Assembly: GCF_004403185.1 (NCBI RefSeq) | Contig: NZ_SOHJ01000007.1 | Coordinates: 124,001-188,000 of the forward strand | Reading direction: 5' to 3' | Length of the DNA: 64,000 nt | From: Cryobacterium suzukii | Lineage (GTDB): Bacteria > Actinomycetota > Actinomycetes > Actinomycetales > Microbacteriaceae | In this document: positions 40,270-49,845 of the stretch, piece after piece | Layout: each line of letters begins with the position of its first letter | Position numbering within the stretch: the first letter of the stretch is position 1 | Translations under genes and position numbers: made by a program | Notes under the pieces: generated by a model | The model's database searches: none | Told to the model about the DNA's origin: nothing | Seen by the model: the letters and a program-made list of their open reading frames with translations, nothing else

Positions 40270-42363
40270 ATGACATCGGAGTCCCACACCACGCCATTTT
40301 CCAGCCTCGACGACTACATCGCGTTGCCCCGCGTGGAAGGTCTCACCCTCTCGCCCGATGGGGCGAGCGTCGTGCTGACCGTCGCCACACTCGCCCGTGA
40401 TCGCACGACCTACGAGCGGGCACTCTGGTCGGTGAGCGCCGACGGCACCGGTGTTCCGACCCGTCTGACCCGGTCGGCCAAGGGCGAATCGGGGGCGGCT
40501 TTCACTGCCGCTGGCGACGTTCTGTTCGTCTCCGGCCGGCCCGACGCTGGTGCAGAAAAAGACACCGAGGCCGCCCAGCTCTGGCTGCTGCCCGCCGCTG
40601 GCGGCGAGGCCCGCGCGATCACTCGCCTCGCTGGGGGAGTATCCGGCATCGCCGCAGTAGCCGTGGCCGCCACCTCGTTCGTGATCGCCGCCGACCTGCT
40701 GCCGAGCGCCACCGACCTCGAATCGGAAAGCGTGGCACGCAAGGAACGCACCGACAAGAAGGTCGCGGCCATTCTGCACGAGAGCTACCCGGTGCGTTAC
40801 TGGGACCACGACCTTGGCCCCGCCGAGCCGCACCTGCTCGCGCTCGACCTCGCCGACTTCCACGACACGATCGCCGGCCCCACCAGCGACACCCCAGCGG
40901 ATGCCCCCGCTCCCTACCCCACCGACCTCCCACGTCCCCGAGACCTCACCCCCACCCCCGGCCGCACCATGGACACCGCCGGCCAGGCCCTGACCCCCGA
41001 CGGATCAACGCTCATCGTGGCCCGGCGGGTGGCCGAGCAGCGCTCCGGCCGGTACGTTCTGGTCTCGATCGACGTTTCGACGGGCACCCAGACCACGCTT
41101 TTCGACGAACCGAAGGTCGACTTCGAGTCACCGGTCGTCAGCCTCGACGGCCGACTGATCGCCTTCGTGAGGTCCGCTGTCAGCACCCCGCAAGGCCCGG
41201 CTGACCAGGAAATCTGGGTCGCCGACCTCGACGGCAGCCACCCCCGACGCCTCGCCACCGAATGGGACCGCTGGCCGACGAGCCTGGTCTTCGACGCGCC
41301 CACCGAATCCAATCAGGCCCTCATTGTCACCGCCGATCACAACGGCCGCGGACCCATTTTTCGGATACCGCTCGACGGCGGGGCCCCCGAACAGCTCACC
41401 ACCGATGACTTCAGCTACACGAATGTGTGCGTCGACCCCCAGACCGGCGACCTCGTAGCGTTGCGCTCCTCGTGGATCGCACCGGCGCATCCGGTGCGCA
41501 TCAGCCGCTCCGGCTCCGTCACCTCGCTGGCTACACCGGCCGCGCTGCCCGACGTTCCCGGCACGATCACCGAGGTCGAGACTCTCGCCGAGGACGGGGC
41601 GCGAGTGCGCGCCTGGCTGCTGCTGCCTGATCGAGCCTCGGCGCAGCATCCGGCCCCACTGTTGTTGTGGATCCACGGCGGACCGCTGAACAGCTGGAAC
41701 GCCTGGAGCTGGCGCTGGAGCCCGCTGCTCGCCGTGGCCCGCGGCTACGCGGTGCTGTTGCCCGACCCCGCGCTGTCTACCGGCTACGGCCTGAATTTCA
41801 TCGCGCGCGGCTGGAACGCCTGGGGCGCTAAGCCATACACCGACCTGCTCGCGATCACCGACGCCGCCGAAGCCCTCCCCGAAATTGACGAGACACTGAC
41901 CGCGGCCATGGGCGGATCTTTCGGCGGATACATGGCCAACTGGGTCGCCGGGCACACCGACCGGTTCCGTGCCATCGTCAGCCACGCGAGTCTCTGGTCG
42001 CTCGACCAGTTCAATGGAACGACGGACAACTCCGAGTACTGGCAAAGCATCTTTTCGACGCAGGGCATGATCGACAATTCGCCGCACCAGGCCGTGCGTG
42101 ACATTGCCACGCCCATGCTCGTGATTCACGGCGACCACGACTACCGGGTACCGATCGGCGAGAGCCTGCGGCTGTGGTCGGAACTAGCAGAACACCACGC
42201 CAATGCTGACGGCAGCACCCAGCACAAGTTCCTCTTCTTTCCCGATGAGAACCACTGGGTGTTGAAGCCGCAGCACGCCGTCGTCTGGTATCAGACCGTG
42301 TTCGCCTTTCTCGACTTACACGTGCACGGCGCCGACTGGAAGCGGCCGCGCCTGCTCGGCTGA
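40270..42363 (+). CDS. S9-family prolyl oligopeptidase-like peptidase
   Basis: 697 residues in the usual two-part layout: an N-terminal beta-propeller made of WD40-like repeats (about 20-420; LTLSPDGASVVLTV, DFESPVVSLDGRLIAFVRSA, NQALIVTADHNGRGPIFRIPLDGG) and a C-terminal alpha/beta hydrolase (about 440-690). The latter has LLLWIHGGPLNSW, nucleophile serine in MGGSFGGYMANW, the aspartate in VIHGDHDYRVP and the histidine in FPDENHWVL. This corresponds to acylaminoacyl-peptidase/dipeptidyl-peptidase relatives. There is no signal peptide, so it is cytosolic. Peptide specificity is not predictable. Confidence 0.93.
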   Translation: MTSESHTTPFSSLDDYIALPRVEGLTLSPDGASVVLTVATLARDRTTYERALWSVSADGTGVPTRLTRSAKGESGAAFTAAGDVLFVSGRPDAGAEKDTEAAQLWLLPAAGGEARAITRLAGGVSGIAAVAVAATSFVIAADLLPSATDLESESVARKERTDKKVAAILHESYPVRYWDHDLGPAEPHLLALDLADFHDTIAGPTSDTPADAPAPYPTDLPRPRDLTPTPGRTMDTAGQALTPDGSTLIVARRVAEQRSGRYVLVSIDVSTGTQTTLFDEPKVDFESPVVSLDGRLIAFVRSAVSTPQGPADQEIWVADLDGSHPRRLATEWDRWPTSLVFDAPTESNQALIVTADHNGRGPIFRIPLDGGAPEQLTTDDFSYTNVCVDPQTGDLVALRSSWIAPAHPVRISRSGSVTSLATPAALPDVPGTITEVETLAEDGARVRAWLLLPDRASAQHPAPLLLWIHGGPLNSWNAWSWRWSPLLAVARGYAVLLPDPALSTGYGLNFIARGWNAWGAKPYTDLLAITDAAEALPEIDETLTAAMGGSFGGYMANWVAGHTDRFRAIVSHASLWSLDQFNGTTDNSEYWQSIFSTQGMIDNSPHQAVRDIATPMLVIHGDHDYRVPIGESLRLWSELAEHHANADGSTQHKFLFFPDENHWVLKPQHAVVWYQTVFAFLDLHVHGADWKRPRLLG

Positions 42364-42422
42364 GCGGGTCAGGGGCAACCCGCCCAATCGGTTAAAGTGG
42401 AGAGCTGGAGAGGAACCAGCTA

Positions 42423-43934
42423 TTGAGTGATATTGCGAGCGAATTGGCGCGGGTACGCGAAGCCTTCGACAAACCCACCCTGCGCCTCCTCGACCGCAAA
42501 TGGGCGCCGTTCGTGCTCGCCGTGTTCAAGACCTCGTTCAGCCGGGACCGCCGCAGCGTAGCGTGCGAGCTGCTGCACACCCAAGTGGATGCCTACCTCG
42601 CCGACCTCCGCAGCACCGGTGTCGACGCCCCCGAAAAGACCGGCCGTGCCCTCTGCGTGCAGTGGATGAACGACCTGTGGCTGTACCGGGAGATCCGCGA
42701 CGCGGGCGAGGGGAGTGAGGAGCACTACTCACTCACCAGCCACGCGCTCGAAGCACTGCTGCTCGTGGACGGTCTCGCCAGCGATCGGGCGCTGATCAGC
42801 GAATCCAGGCTCTCGACGATCGTCGACACCGTGCGCCACCGAGCCACAGAGGCCAACCCCGATCGTGAGGAGCGGGTTCGCCGTCTCGACCAGCAGATCG
42901 ACGAACTGACCAGCGAGCGCGATCGTCTCGCTCGCGGCGGCGCTATCGAAGCCGCCTCGAACGAGCAGATGCACGAGGGCTACGCAAACCTCATCGACCT
43001 CATCCAGCAACTCCCGAGCGACTTCAAACGGGTCGAGGAGTCGGTCGCGGCCATGCACCGGCAGATCGTCAACGACTTTCGCGGCGAGGAACGCCCGATC
43101 AGCGAGGTTCTCGACGACTACCTGGCCAAAACGGATGCCCTCATGTCCTCGACCGCTGAGGGTCGCGCCTTCGAGGGCGCGTTCACCCTGCTGCGCAACG
43201 ACACTCTCATGCAGGGGCTCAAGGCAGATCTGGAGACGATCCTGCTGCATCCGTTCGCCCTCGAACTGAGCCTGAACGAACGTCGCAGCTTCATGAGCAC
43301 GGTGACGCTACTGCGCAAGGGCATCGACGACGTTCTGACCCAGCGCAAAGGGCTCACGACCACCCTGCGCGAGCACATCGTCAACCACGACGTGGTGAAA
43401 GACCGCGAGCTCGAGCATGTCCTGCGCGACATCAACCGCGAACTTGCCGTCTGGATGCAGACCGCCGGGCCCCGCGCCACTGTCACCACCGAGCTCATGC
43501 CCGGCACTCTCGAGGTGGAACACCTGCGCGAACGGTTCTACGATCCGGTCGCCCACCTCGGGCCGCCCGCGCTGGCCGACGTGTCCGACGCTGCTCCCAC
43601 AGCACCGAGCCTCGGCGACCTGCGCTTGCAGGGCGGGCCCTTGCTCGAAGATCTGCGTGACGCCCTGGTGGCGGCTTTCGGGGCGGGGGAGGCGGCATCC
43701 GTTGGCAGCGCATTTAACGGGTTCGGTGCGAGCCTGCGGCGTCCGGTCGAGATTCTCGGCCTGCTGCAACTGGCCGCCCAGCTGAGTGCTTCGACCGGCC
43801 AGGCCGAGCTGGAGAGCTTCGAAACGATACGACCGGATGGCTCGGTGCGGGTCTTCGACGTGCCGCGCCGCATCTTGACCGACGACGACACGGCGGCCCT
43901 GGCCGCCCAGAATTTGGGTTCCCAGCATGATTGA
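42423..43934 (+). CDS. jetA: JetA / MksF (DUF3375), kleisin-type subunit of a Wadjet/Mks SMC complex
   Basis: 503 residues from a TTG preceded by GGAGAGG. DUF3375 features: an N-terminal winged-helix domain ([28 protein letters not shown]), the [12 protein letters not shown] segment, a long coiled-coil middle ([41 protein letters not shown]), [14 protein letters not shown], and a C-terminal winged helix. JetA/MksF is the kleisin that links the two SMC heads. It overlaps jetB by 8 bases. The family works in plasmid or DNA loop extrusion and restriction when partnered with JetD. Confidence 0.9.
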   Translation: MSDIASELARVREAFDKPTLRLLDRKWAPFVLAVFKTSFSRDRRSVACELLHTQVDAYLADLRSTGVDAPEKTGRALCVQWMNDLWLYREIRDAGEGSEEHYSLTSHALEALLLVDGLASDRALISESRLSTIVDTVRHRATEANPDREERVRRLDQQIDELTSERDRLARGGAIEAASNEQMHEGYANLIDLIQQLPSDFKRVEESVAAMHRQIVNDFRGEERPISEVLDDYLAKTDALMSSTAEGRAFEGAFTLLRNDTLMQGLKADLETILLHPFALELSLNERRSFMSTVTLLRKGIDDVLTQRKGLTTTLREHIVNHDVVKDRELEHVLRDINRELAVWMQTAGPRATVTTELMPGTLEVEHLRERFYDPVAHLGPPALADVSDAAPTAPSLGDLRLQGGPLLEDLRDALVAAFGAGEAASVGSAFNGFGASLRRPVEILGLLQLAAQLSASTGQAELESFETIRPDGSVRVFDVPRRILTDDDTAALAAQNLGSQHD

Positions 43935-44622
43935 CGACTTTTCGGCTGAGGCGACCGCCAACGCCAACGCCATCGACAGCGATCCCCAATCACTCTCCCT
44001 GTTCGAGGGCGACGAGGGCGGGTTGAGCGCCTCGCAGCGTCGTACCCTCGTGCTGCTGCTAAAACACCGCTATATCTCGGCGGCCCTGCAGCCCGCCGAA
44101 TGGCAGACGCTGCTGCAGTCGCAGAGCCTGCTCAAGTCCCGCCTCAACGACGTCTTCCTCGACCTGCACGTCGATCTCCATTACGAGGTCGCCTTCAAGA
44201 GACAGGCCCTCGCCGAGGGCGGCGAACGGTTTCCGACGCTGCTGCACGATGTGGCCTACACCCGCGAAGAGACAATTCTGCTCGTGCTGCTGCGCCAGCG
44301 CTTTCGCAGTGAACGGGCAAACGGGCAGGAAATCGTACTCGTCGACCGGGACAACCTGGTCGAAAACGTTGCGCACTTTCGCCCGGAATACGCCACCGAC
44401 CTTTCCGGTGACGCCCGAAAGGCCGCTGCCGCGGTCGATAGCCTCGCCAAGGCACGGGTACTGCTGAAGACCAGCGATCCAGACCGGTTTCGCATTTCTG
44501 CGGTGATCGAAGTGCTGTTGTCGGTGGAACGCCTCGGCGAACTGCTCAACTGGCTGCGTCAGGAAAACCGTGACGAAGATACCGAACCGCTCACCGTCTC
44601 GCACCTGGAGCCCCTCGTATGA
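43927..44622 (+). CDS. jetB: JetB / MksE (DUF4194), KITE subunit
   Basis: 231 residues, DUF4194 type: [54 protein letters not shown], and the winged-helix [40 protein letters not shown]-terminal [17 protein letters not shown] follows. KITE proteins dimerise and bind the kleisin. It overlaps jetA by 8 and jetC by 4 bases (ATGA), so the three are made in fixed ratio. Confidence 0.9.
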   Translation: MIDDFSAEATANANAIDSDPQSLSLFEGDEGGLSASQRRTLVLLLKHRYISAALQPAEWQTLLQSQSLLKSRLNDVFLDLHVDLHYEVAFKRQALAEGGERFPTLLHDVAYTREETILLVLLRQRFRSERANGQEIVLVDRDNLVENVAHFRPEYATDLSGDARKAAAAVDSLAKARVLLKTSDPDRFRISAVIEVLLSVERLGELLNWLRQENRDEDTEPLTVSHLEPLV

Positions 44623-47600
44623 ACGATTCCCCGCTGTTCTACATCGACGGCGCCACCGAGGGCACTACCCAGTGGCGGGCTGAATCCATGCAATTGGTCA
44701 ACTGGGGCGGATTTCACGGCCACCACGCGATCGACTTCAGCGCCGCGGCCACGCTCGTCTCCGGTGCGTCAGGCACCGGCAAGAGCAGCTTGCTCGACGC
44801 CTACCTTGCGCTGATGATGCCCTCGGACACCCCGTTCAACGGCGCCTCGAACGACGCCGGCTCCGGCCGAGCCCGAAGCCACGACCAGCGCAACCTGATG
44901 ACCTACCTGCGTGGCAAGACCGACGCCAACCGGGAAGCGGCAACCGGCGAGTTGACCGACCAGGTGCTGCGCGGCGCGCACGAGGCTACCTGGGGCGCCA
45001 TCGCCCTGACCTTCATCGACGACAACCAACGCCGGTTCACCGTGCTGCGGGCGTATTTCGTACCGCGTGGCGCCCATAAATTCGCCGACGTCGCCATGAA
45101 AATGGCCACGACCGACGGATACCTCGACCTACGCGACCTCGCCTCCTGCGCCGAGAACCGGTTCGACAAGCGCGCCCTCAAGGCCCGCTTCGAGGGCCTC
45201 GACGTGTTCGACACCTATGCGGCGTTCGCCCAAACCCTGTACACCCGGCTCGGCATTGGCGCCAACGGCGAGGGCGGCAAGGCCCTGCGCCTGCTCGCCC
45301 GCATCCAGGCCGGCCAGCAGGTGAAAACGGTCGACGGACTGTACAAGTCGATGGTGCTCGAAGAGCCTGCGACCTTCGCTGCCGCCGACAAAGCGGTTGA
45401 CCACTTCGAAGACCTGGAACGTTCCTACGGTGCCATGGTCACCGAAGCGCAGAAGGCCCAGGTGCTCGAACGCCTGCCCGAACTGCACCAGGCTTACGAG
45501 GCCGCGACCGCCAAAGCCGAACTGGTCGACACCTTCGGGGTACACCGGGCAGGGGACACCCCCTTCGTGTTGTGGCAGCTGCTCACCGAGCACGCCCTGC
45601 TCGAAAACGCTGCCGACACCAACCGGGCAGCCCGCCGCGACAACCAGAGCGCCCTCGTACAGGCCCGTGACGCCGAGACCGCGCTAAAAATCCGGGTTGT
45701 CGACTTGCAACAGCAGGAGCGCGACAACGGCGGCGATGTGCTCGAACGGCTGCAGACCGAGCTCGTGCACCTCGGCGACCAGCGCGACAATGTGGCTCGG
45801 GAGCACGAAAATTTCGGTCAGCGGGTGCACGTTCTGGCGCCGCCGATCGATTCCGCTGATAGCTTCGCGGCCGCCCAGCAGGAGGCCCAGCGCTTTGCCG
45901 CCGGGTTCGCCGCCGCCGAGTCTGCCCTGGAGGCGACCCGCTCGGCACTGCAGCGTGAGGCGTACCCAGTAGAGGAGGGCATCCGCTCACTCAAAAAGGA
46001 GCGCGTATTCCTGACCGGGCGCGAAAGCCTGGTGCCACAGTCCCTGCACCAGGCGCGGCTGTTGATCGCCGAAGCGTCGGGAATTCCGGCCGAGGAGCTG
46101 CCGTTCGTGGCCGAACTCATCGACATCGCCGCCGGTGAGGAACAGTGGCGGCAGTCCGCCGAGGTGACCCTGTCGTCGGTCGTCAGGGTTCTGCTCGTCG
46201 ACGAGACCCGCCTCGCGCACCTGAGCGCGGCGATCGACCCGCTACAGCTGCCTCTGCGCATCCACTTCGAGGGTGTGGCGCTGAAGCAGCACCAGACGGT
46301 GACCGGCGATGCCCGTTATGTGTCTGGCAAGCTCGACCTGAAGGACTCACCGTTCAGCAACTGGGTGCGGGCGCGCCTTCGGTCGTCAAACCTTGATGCG
46401 TTCTGCGTGGCCAACCCGTCCGAGCTGGTTGGTGAGGGTGCACGGGTGACACCGAGCGGGCAGACACGCAACGGTTCCCGTGGCGCCCATGGCTGGAACA
46501 CTGGCCAGAAGTCGATCATCGGGTTTTCCAGCCGTGCCCGGCTCGATGACATTGCCGTAGAGCTGGCCGCGCAGGGGCTGGCGGCTGACGCGATCGCGGG
46601 GCGGGCATCCGCTGTTACCGAGCAACTCGGTGAGCTGCGCGACCACCAGGCCGCTCATCAGTACATTCTCGACACCGACTGGTCCACAATTGACGTTGCG
46701 ACAGCGGCCGAACGCATTCAGGTCAAGAAATCCGAGCAAGAGCGGATGCTGGCCAGCAGTGATATTCTCCGCGCTCTGAGTGACGAAGGGGCGCGGCTCG
46801 CCCTCGAGCTCGATGCTGCCCAGAAACTCAAGCACAGCACCGATCAGGCCGGGGCAGTACTCAATGACGAGCAGGGCAGCATCGTTGACGCCCAGGACGC
46901 GGTGAATGATCGACTCGAACAGATCCAACAGAGCGACGCGCTGACCCTGTCGCCCGAACATTCTCTGCACCTTGATGAGCAGTTCGCGCGCGTCACCGAC
47001 CAGAACGATCTCGAGGCTTTCCCCGGCGGCCTGAAACGCCTGCGTGAGCGGCTGATCAATCAGTCGGCGCAGGATCGTGACAGTGCCGCCCGCGACCGCG
47101 CCACCATGATCGGTATCTTCGAGACTTACCAGGCTCGATGGCCCGACCCGAATATCGGTGTAGCCCTCGAATCGGTCACGAGCTACACCGATATTCTCGA
47201 CGCCATCCGCACACTCGGCCTCTCTGAGCGTCGCCAGGAATGGAAACGCCGTCTCTCAGCGTGGAGCGGGCAGGACCTCGTGCCGCTCACCGGCGCGTTC
47301 AACACGGCCATCGAAGAGATCGAAGACCGGTTACGGCCAATCAATGAGATCCTCGCGACCCTGCCTTTCGGCGCAACCCGCGACCGCCTTCAGATTTCGC
47401 TGCGGCGACTGCACCGCGACGACGCGACCGCGTTCCGTAAGGAGCTCAAGGCGCTCTCCTCCGGCGCGACGGAAGAATTCACCGACGATCAAACGGAGGA
47501 CCGCTTCACCCGGCTGCAGCAGTTCATGGCTGTGATTCGGCGCTCTGACGGCACCACCACCTCCCAGCGCGATGTGCTGCTCGATGTGCGCCAGCACGTC

Positions 47601-47987
47601 GAGATCACGGCCGTTCGCGTGACGCAGGACGGCACCCGCGTCAGCACCTACTCGTCCCTCGGCGGAAAAAGCGGTGGCGAATCGCAGGAGCTCGTGGCTT
47701 TCGTCGTCGGCGCAGCCCTGCGCTTTCAGCTCGGCGATGAAAGCCGCACCCGGCCGCGCTTCGCGCCGGTATTTCTCGACGAGGGTTTCGTCAAATCCGA
47801 CGCTGAGTTCGCCGGCCGAGCCGTCGCCGCGTGGAAGGGTCTCGGCTTTCAACTCATCGTTGGAGCTCCGCTCGACAAGGTCACCGCGCTTGAACCATCC
47901 ATGCAGCTCGTGCTGTCGATCACTAAGAACACGACCACCGGTTACTCCTACATCACACCGTTGACGTCGCCGCAAGCCGCGGCTTAG
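44619..47987 (+). CDS. jetC: JetC / MksB, SMC-like ATPase of a Wadjet/Mks complex
   Basis: 1122 residues, normal for MukB/MksB-like JetC. Walker A GASGTGKS (49-56) in the N-terminal head half. Two long coiled-coil arms flank a central hinge-like region. The C-terminal head half has the signature motif [14 protein letters not shown] (about 1014-1027) and Walker [11 protein letters not shown] (about 1047-1056). The catalytic glutamate of Walker B is present, so ATP hydrolysis is expected. No jetD (DUF3322/DUF2220, Toprim nuclease) follows; the next gene is an unrelated membrane protein after a hairpin. The complex could act as a chromosomal Mks condensin or be an incomplete Wadjet. Confidence 0.92.
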   Translation: MNDSPLFYIDGATEGTTQWRAESMQLVNWGGFHGHHAIDFSAAATLVSGASGTGKSSLLDAYLALMMPSDTPFNGASNDAGSGRARSHDQRNLMTYLRGKTDANREAATGELTDQVLRGAHEATWGAIALTFIDDNQRRFTVLRAYFVPRGAHKFADVAMKMATTDGYLDLRDLASCAENRFDKRALKARFEGLDVFDTYAAFAQTLYTRLGIGANGEGGKALRLLARIQAGQQVKTVDGLYKSMVLEEPATFAAADKAVDHFEDLERSYGAMVTEAQKAQVLERLPELHQAYEAATAKAELVDTFGVHRAGDTPFVLWQLLTEHALLENAADTNRAARRDNQSALVQARDAETALKIRVVDLQQQERDNGGDVLERLQTELVHLGDQRDNVAREHENFGQRVHVLAPPIDSADSFAAAQQEAQRFAAGFAAAESALEATRSALQREAYPVEEGIRSLKKERVFLTGRESLVPQSLHQARLLIAEASGIPAEELPFVAELIDIAAGEEQWRQSAEVTLSSVVRVLLVDETRLAHLSAAIDPLQLPLRIHFEGVALKQHQTVTGDARYVSGKLDLKDSPFSNWVRARLRSSNLDAFCVANPSELVGEGARVTPSGQTRNGSRGAHGWNTGQKSIIGFSSRARLDDIAVELAAQGLAADAIAGRASAVTEQLGELRDHQAAHQYILDTDWSTIDVATAAERIQVKKSEQERMLASSDILRALSDEGARLALELDAAQKLKHSTDQAGAVLNDEQGSIVDAQDAVNDRLEQIQQSDALTLSPEHSLHLDEQFARVTDQNDLEAFPGGLKRLRERLINQSAQDRDSAARDRATMIGIFETYQARWPDPNIGVALESVTSYTDILDAIRTLGLSERRQEWKRRLSAWSGQDLVPLTGAFNTAIEEIEDRLRPINEILATLPFGATRDRLQISLRRLHRDDATAFRKELKALSSGATEEFTDDQTEDRFTRLQQFMAVIRRSDGTTTSQRDVLLDVRQHVEITAVRVTQDGTRVSTYSSLGGKSGGESQELVAFVVGAALRFQLGDESRTRPRFAPVFLDEGFVKSDAEFAGRAVAAWKGLGFQLIVGAPLDKVTALEPSMQLVLSITKNTTTGYSYITPLTSPQAAA

Positions 47988-48041
47988 CTGACGAACGGAT
48001 GCCGCGCCTGCTTCAGCGCAGCGTGGGGTAACGCCGATGCA

Positions 48042-48066
48042 CCACCCCGGCGGCGCACCGGGGTGG
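48042..48066 (+). terminator. hairpin closing the jetABC operon
   Basis: A perfect 9-bp stem (ccaccccgg/ccggggtgg) with a seven-base loop, 55 bases after the jetC stop and directly before the next gene's start. It supports the operon ending at jetC, with no jetD. Confidence 0.6.
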
Positions 48067-48073
48067 GCGTAAC

Positions 48074-48769
48074 ATGTCTGCGGGTCGGTCGGAGATTCTT
48101 CGGGCTCACCGGAGCGAACGCCCGACCGAGGCTTGGGACTGGAGCAGAATCGTGACCAGCGCGCGGCGACTTCACCGCAATCCGAGCTTTCGAAACCCCA
48201 CCTTCCTCTCTACCTGGCTGCTCTGGCTGGTCGGCGCTCTGGCATTTCCGGTTGCCGGTCTGGCCGGTATCGCGGTGGGTGGCCGGCTCAGTAACCCGGT
48301 TTCAGCCCTCATCGGCGGAGCGGTCTGTGGCGTAGTCATCGGCCTCGGCCAGGTGCTGGTTAGCCGAAAACGCCTCAACCCGCTGAGCTGGATTCCCCTG
48401 ACGGCGATCGGCATGGGTGTGGGGCTACTGCTCGGTTCGACCGTTGTCAACTATCAGACGACCCTGGCCGAACTCGCGCTGATGGGAGCGATCACCGGGC
48501 TCGTGCTCGGTGCGGCGCAAGCTGTAGCCCTGCCGCCACGCGCGCGACGACGCTGGCTGTGGGCCCTCGGCATCGCCGCGCTGTGGGCGCTCGGCTGGAC
48601 CGTGACGACGCTGGTAGGCGTCAACGTCGAGGCGCAGTTCACGAATTTCGGCGCCATCGGAGCGATAACCGTCACGGCGTTGTCCGGACTCCTCCTACAT
48701 TTTCTGCTGCCGTTTCATCCCCCGTCGGGCGTGTGGTTGCGCTCACACCCCATCACTCCCGCGCAGTAA
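48074..48769 (+). CDS. multi-pass membrane protein of unknown function
   Basis: 231 residues from the ATG at 48074, or 205 from a GTG at 48152 with GGAGC before it. A basic N-terminal segment is followed by six to seven hydrophobic helices (FLSTWLLWLVGALAFPVAGLAGIAVGG, PVSALIGGAVCGVVIGLGQVLV, WIPLTAIGMGVGLLLGSTVV, LALMGAITGLVLGAAQAVAL, WLWALGIAALWALGWTVTTLVG). The glycine-rich helices are typical of small integral membrane proteins of unknown role. It follows the jetABC terminator, so linkage to that operon is doubtful. Confidence 0.75.
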   Translation: MSAGRSEILRAHRSERPTEAWDWSRIVTSARRLHRNPSFRNPTFLSTWLLWLVGALAFPVAGLAGIAVGGRLSNPVSALIGGAVCGVVIGLGQVLVSRKRLNPLSWIPLTAIGMGVGLLLGSTVVNYQTTLAELALMGAITGLVLGAAQAVALPPRARRRWLWALGIAALWALGWTVTTLVGVNVEAQFTNFGAIGAITVTALSGLLLHFLLPFHPPSGVWLRSHPITPAQ

Positions 48770-48818
48770 GGCGCCAAGCGGCCTGCCAGGCGTTAGCTGG
48801 AGCCCGCAGTGGGGGCGT

Positions 48819-49352
48819 TCAGCCGTGCTGCAGGACTTTTTCGAGCACCTCAAGTTGCAGGTCGTCGCGCCTGGGCACGCCGAAACGCGTGTCGGAGTGA
48901 AAGGGCTTCTGCACACCCGTTCGCTGGTAGCCGCGTCGCTCGTAGAACGCGATGAGGGAATCCCGCACATCGATGACTGTCATCGTCATCACCGTCGAAT
49001 CCCACTCCGAGACGGCCAGGCGTTCAGCTTCGGCCAGGATACGCTTGCCGTCACCCTGGCTCTGGCCGGTCGGATGCACGGCGAACATGCCGAAATAGGC
49101 CGCATCGCCAACATCCTTCGCGATATGCGCGCACCCGACCAGATCGCCGCCACGAACACCCAGAAGAACGAGGCTGTCAGCCCGATTGAGGTCTTCACGA
49201 AGTAAATCGGCGTCGAGACGCTGCCCGTCGATAAGGTCGGCCTCCGAGGTCCAGCCCTGCCGGCTCGCGTCGCCGCGGTAGGCGTTTGTCACCAAGACCA
49301 GTAAGGCCGGAACATCATCGGTCGTTGCGCGACGAAAGGTTAGCGTGTCCAT
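48819..49352 (-). CDS. GNAT-family N-acetyltransferase
   Basis: 177 residues from the ATG at 49352 (MDTLTFRRATTDDVPALLVLVTNAYRG). The frame extends to 49484, but the family pattern starts here. Motif A: AAYFGMFAVHPTGQSQGDGKRILAEAE, in which Q-S-Q-G-D-G replaces the usual Q/RxxGxG/A. Then VMTMTVIDVRDSLIAFYERRGYQRTG. The C-terminus DDLQLEVLEKVL matches GNATs that follow this layout in actinobacteria. Substrate unknown. Confidence 0.88.
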   Translation of the reverse strand: MDTLTFRRATTDDVPALLVLVTNAYRGDASRQGWTSEADLIDGQRLDADLLREDLNRADSLVLLGVRGGDLVGCAHIAKDVGDAAYFGMFAVHPTGQSQGDGKRILAEAERLAVSEWDSTVMTMTVIDVRDSLIAFYERRGYQRTGVQKPFHSDTRFGVPRRDDLQLEVLEKVLQHG

Positions 49353-49515
49353 TTGACCCACAATATCGGTCGCATGAATGCTCATGGCCCGCCCCGATCT
49401 CGAGCGCGAACTCGAGCTCGATGCGACCGTCAGGTACGCAGCGAGACTGCCGGTGAGCGGCGGGAGTGTCGACCGACGCAGCATTCAGTTTTTTCGAAGC
49501 TCAGGTCTACTTTCG
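49353..49515. other. short gap, no gene seen
   Basis: About 160 bases between two minus-strand genes. No coding frame or clear promoter was recognised. Confidence 0.3.
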
Positions 49516-49686
49516 CTATCGGTGACGTAGGCCAAGGCGCGCGAAGAAGCCGCCGGTGGACTTCTCCGTCACATGCCCCTCGCAGCGCTGGTTGCCTGGC
49601 ACACCCTTCATGACCTGGTCGACGTGCTGGCCGCAGCCGGCCCAGGTGGTCTTCTGACAGGTCTTGCATTTGACGGCTCTGCACAT
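49516..49686 (-). CDS. small cysteine-rich (probable zinc-binding) protein, 56 aa
   Basis: The reverse strand from the ATG at 49686 encodes 56 residues: MCRAVKCKTCQKTTWAGCGQ, then HVDQVMKGVPGNQRCEGH and a short basic tail to the stop at 49516. Cysteines at positions 2, 7, 10 and 18, C42 and histidines H21 and H45 could form one or two zinc sites. Very similar small proteins (VKCxxCxKTTWxGCGxHVxxV) are widespread in actinobacteria without known function. A purine-rich GAAAGG precedes the start. It is divergent from the molybdoenzyme at 49846 across a CsoR-like palindrome. Confidence 0.85.
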   Translation of the reverse strand: MCRAVKCKTCQKTTWAGCGQHVDQVMKGVPGNQRCEGHVTEKSTGGFFARLGLRHR

Positions 49687-49721
49687 GGTTGGTGCCTTTC
49701 GTTCGGATTTGATTTCACCTT

Positions 49722-49737
49722 ATACCCATGGGGGTAT
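49722..49737. promoter_or_regulatory. CsoR/CstR-like operator palindrome
   Basis: ATACCC-ATGG-GGGTAT: 6-bp arms around a four-base centre, 36 bases upstream of the small cysteine-rich gene and 109 bases before the FdhF-like gene. CsoR-family repressors (copper-sensing CsoR, persulfide-sensing CstR) bind sites of the form TACCC-n4/5-GGGTA. No csoR gene is in the window, so the regulator would act from elsewhere. Confidence 0.55.
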
Positions 49738-49845
49738 TAATGAGATTAATCAAGGCCTAAGCGGATACTCTCGTTACCGTAGGTGTATCGTGCCAGCGTC
49801 GACCGTATGGGCGGCGAAGTGATAATGCGACGAGAGCGGTGCAGC

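Noticed and set aside
38860-40863. A 667-codon minus-strand open frame opposite the DUF222 and S9 peptidase genes
   Set aside because: Spans two real genes on the other strand; glycine/valine-rich mirror composition and no motif.
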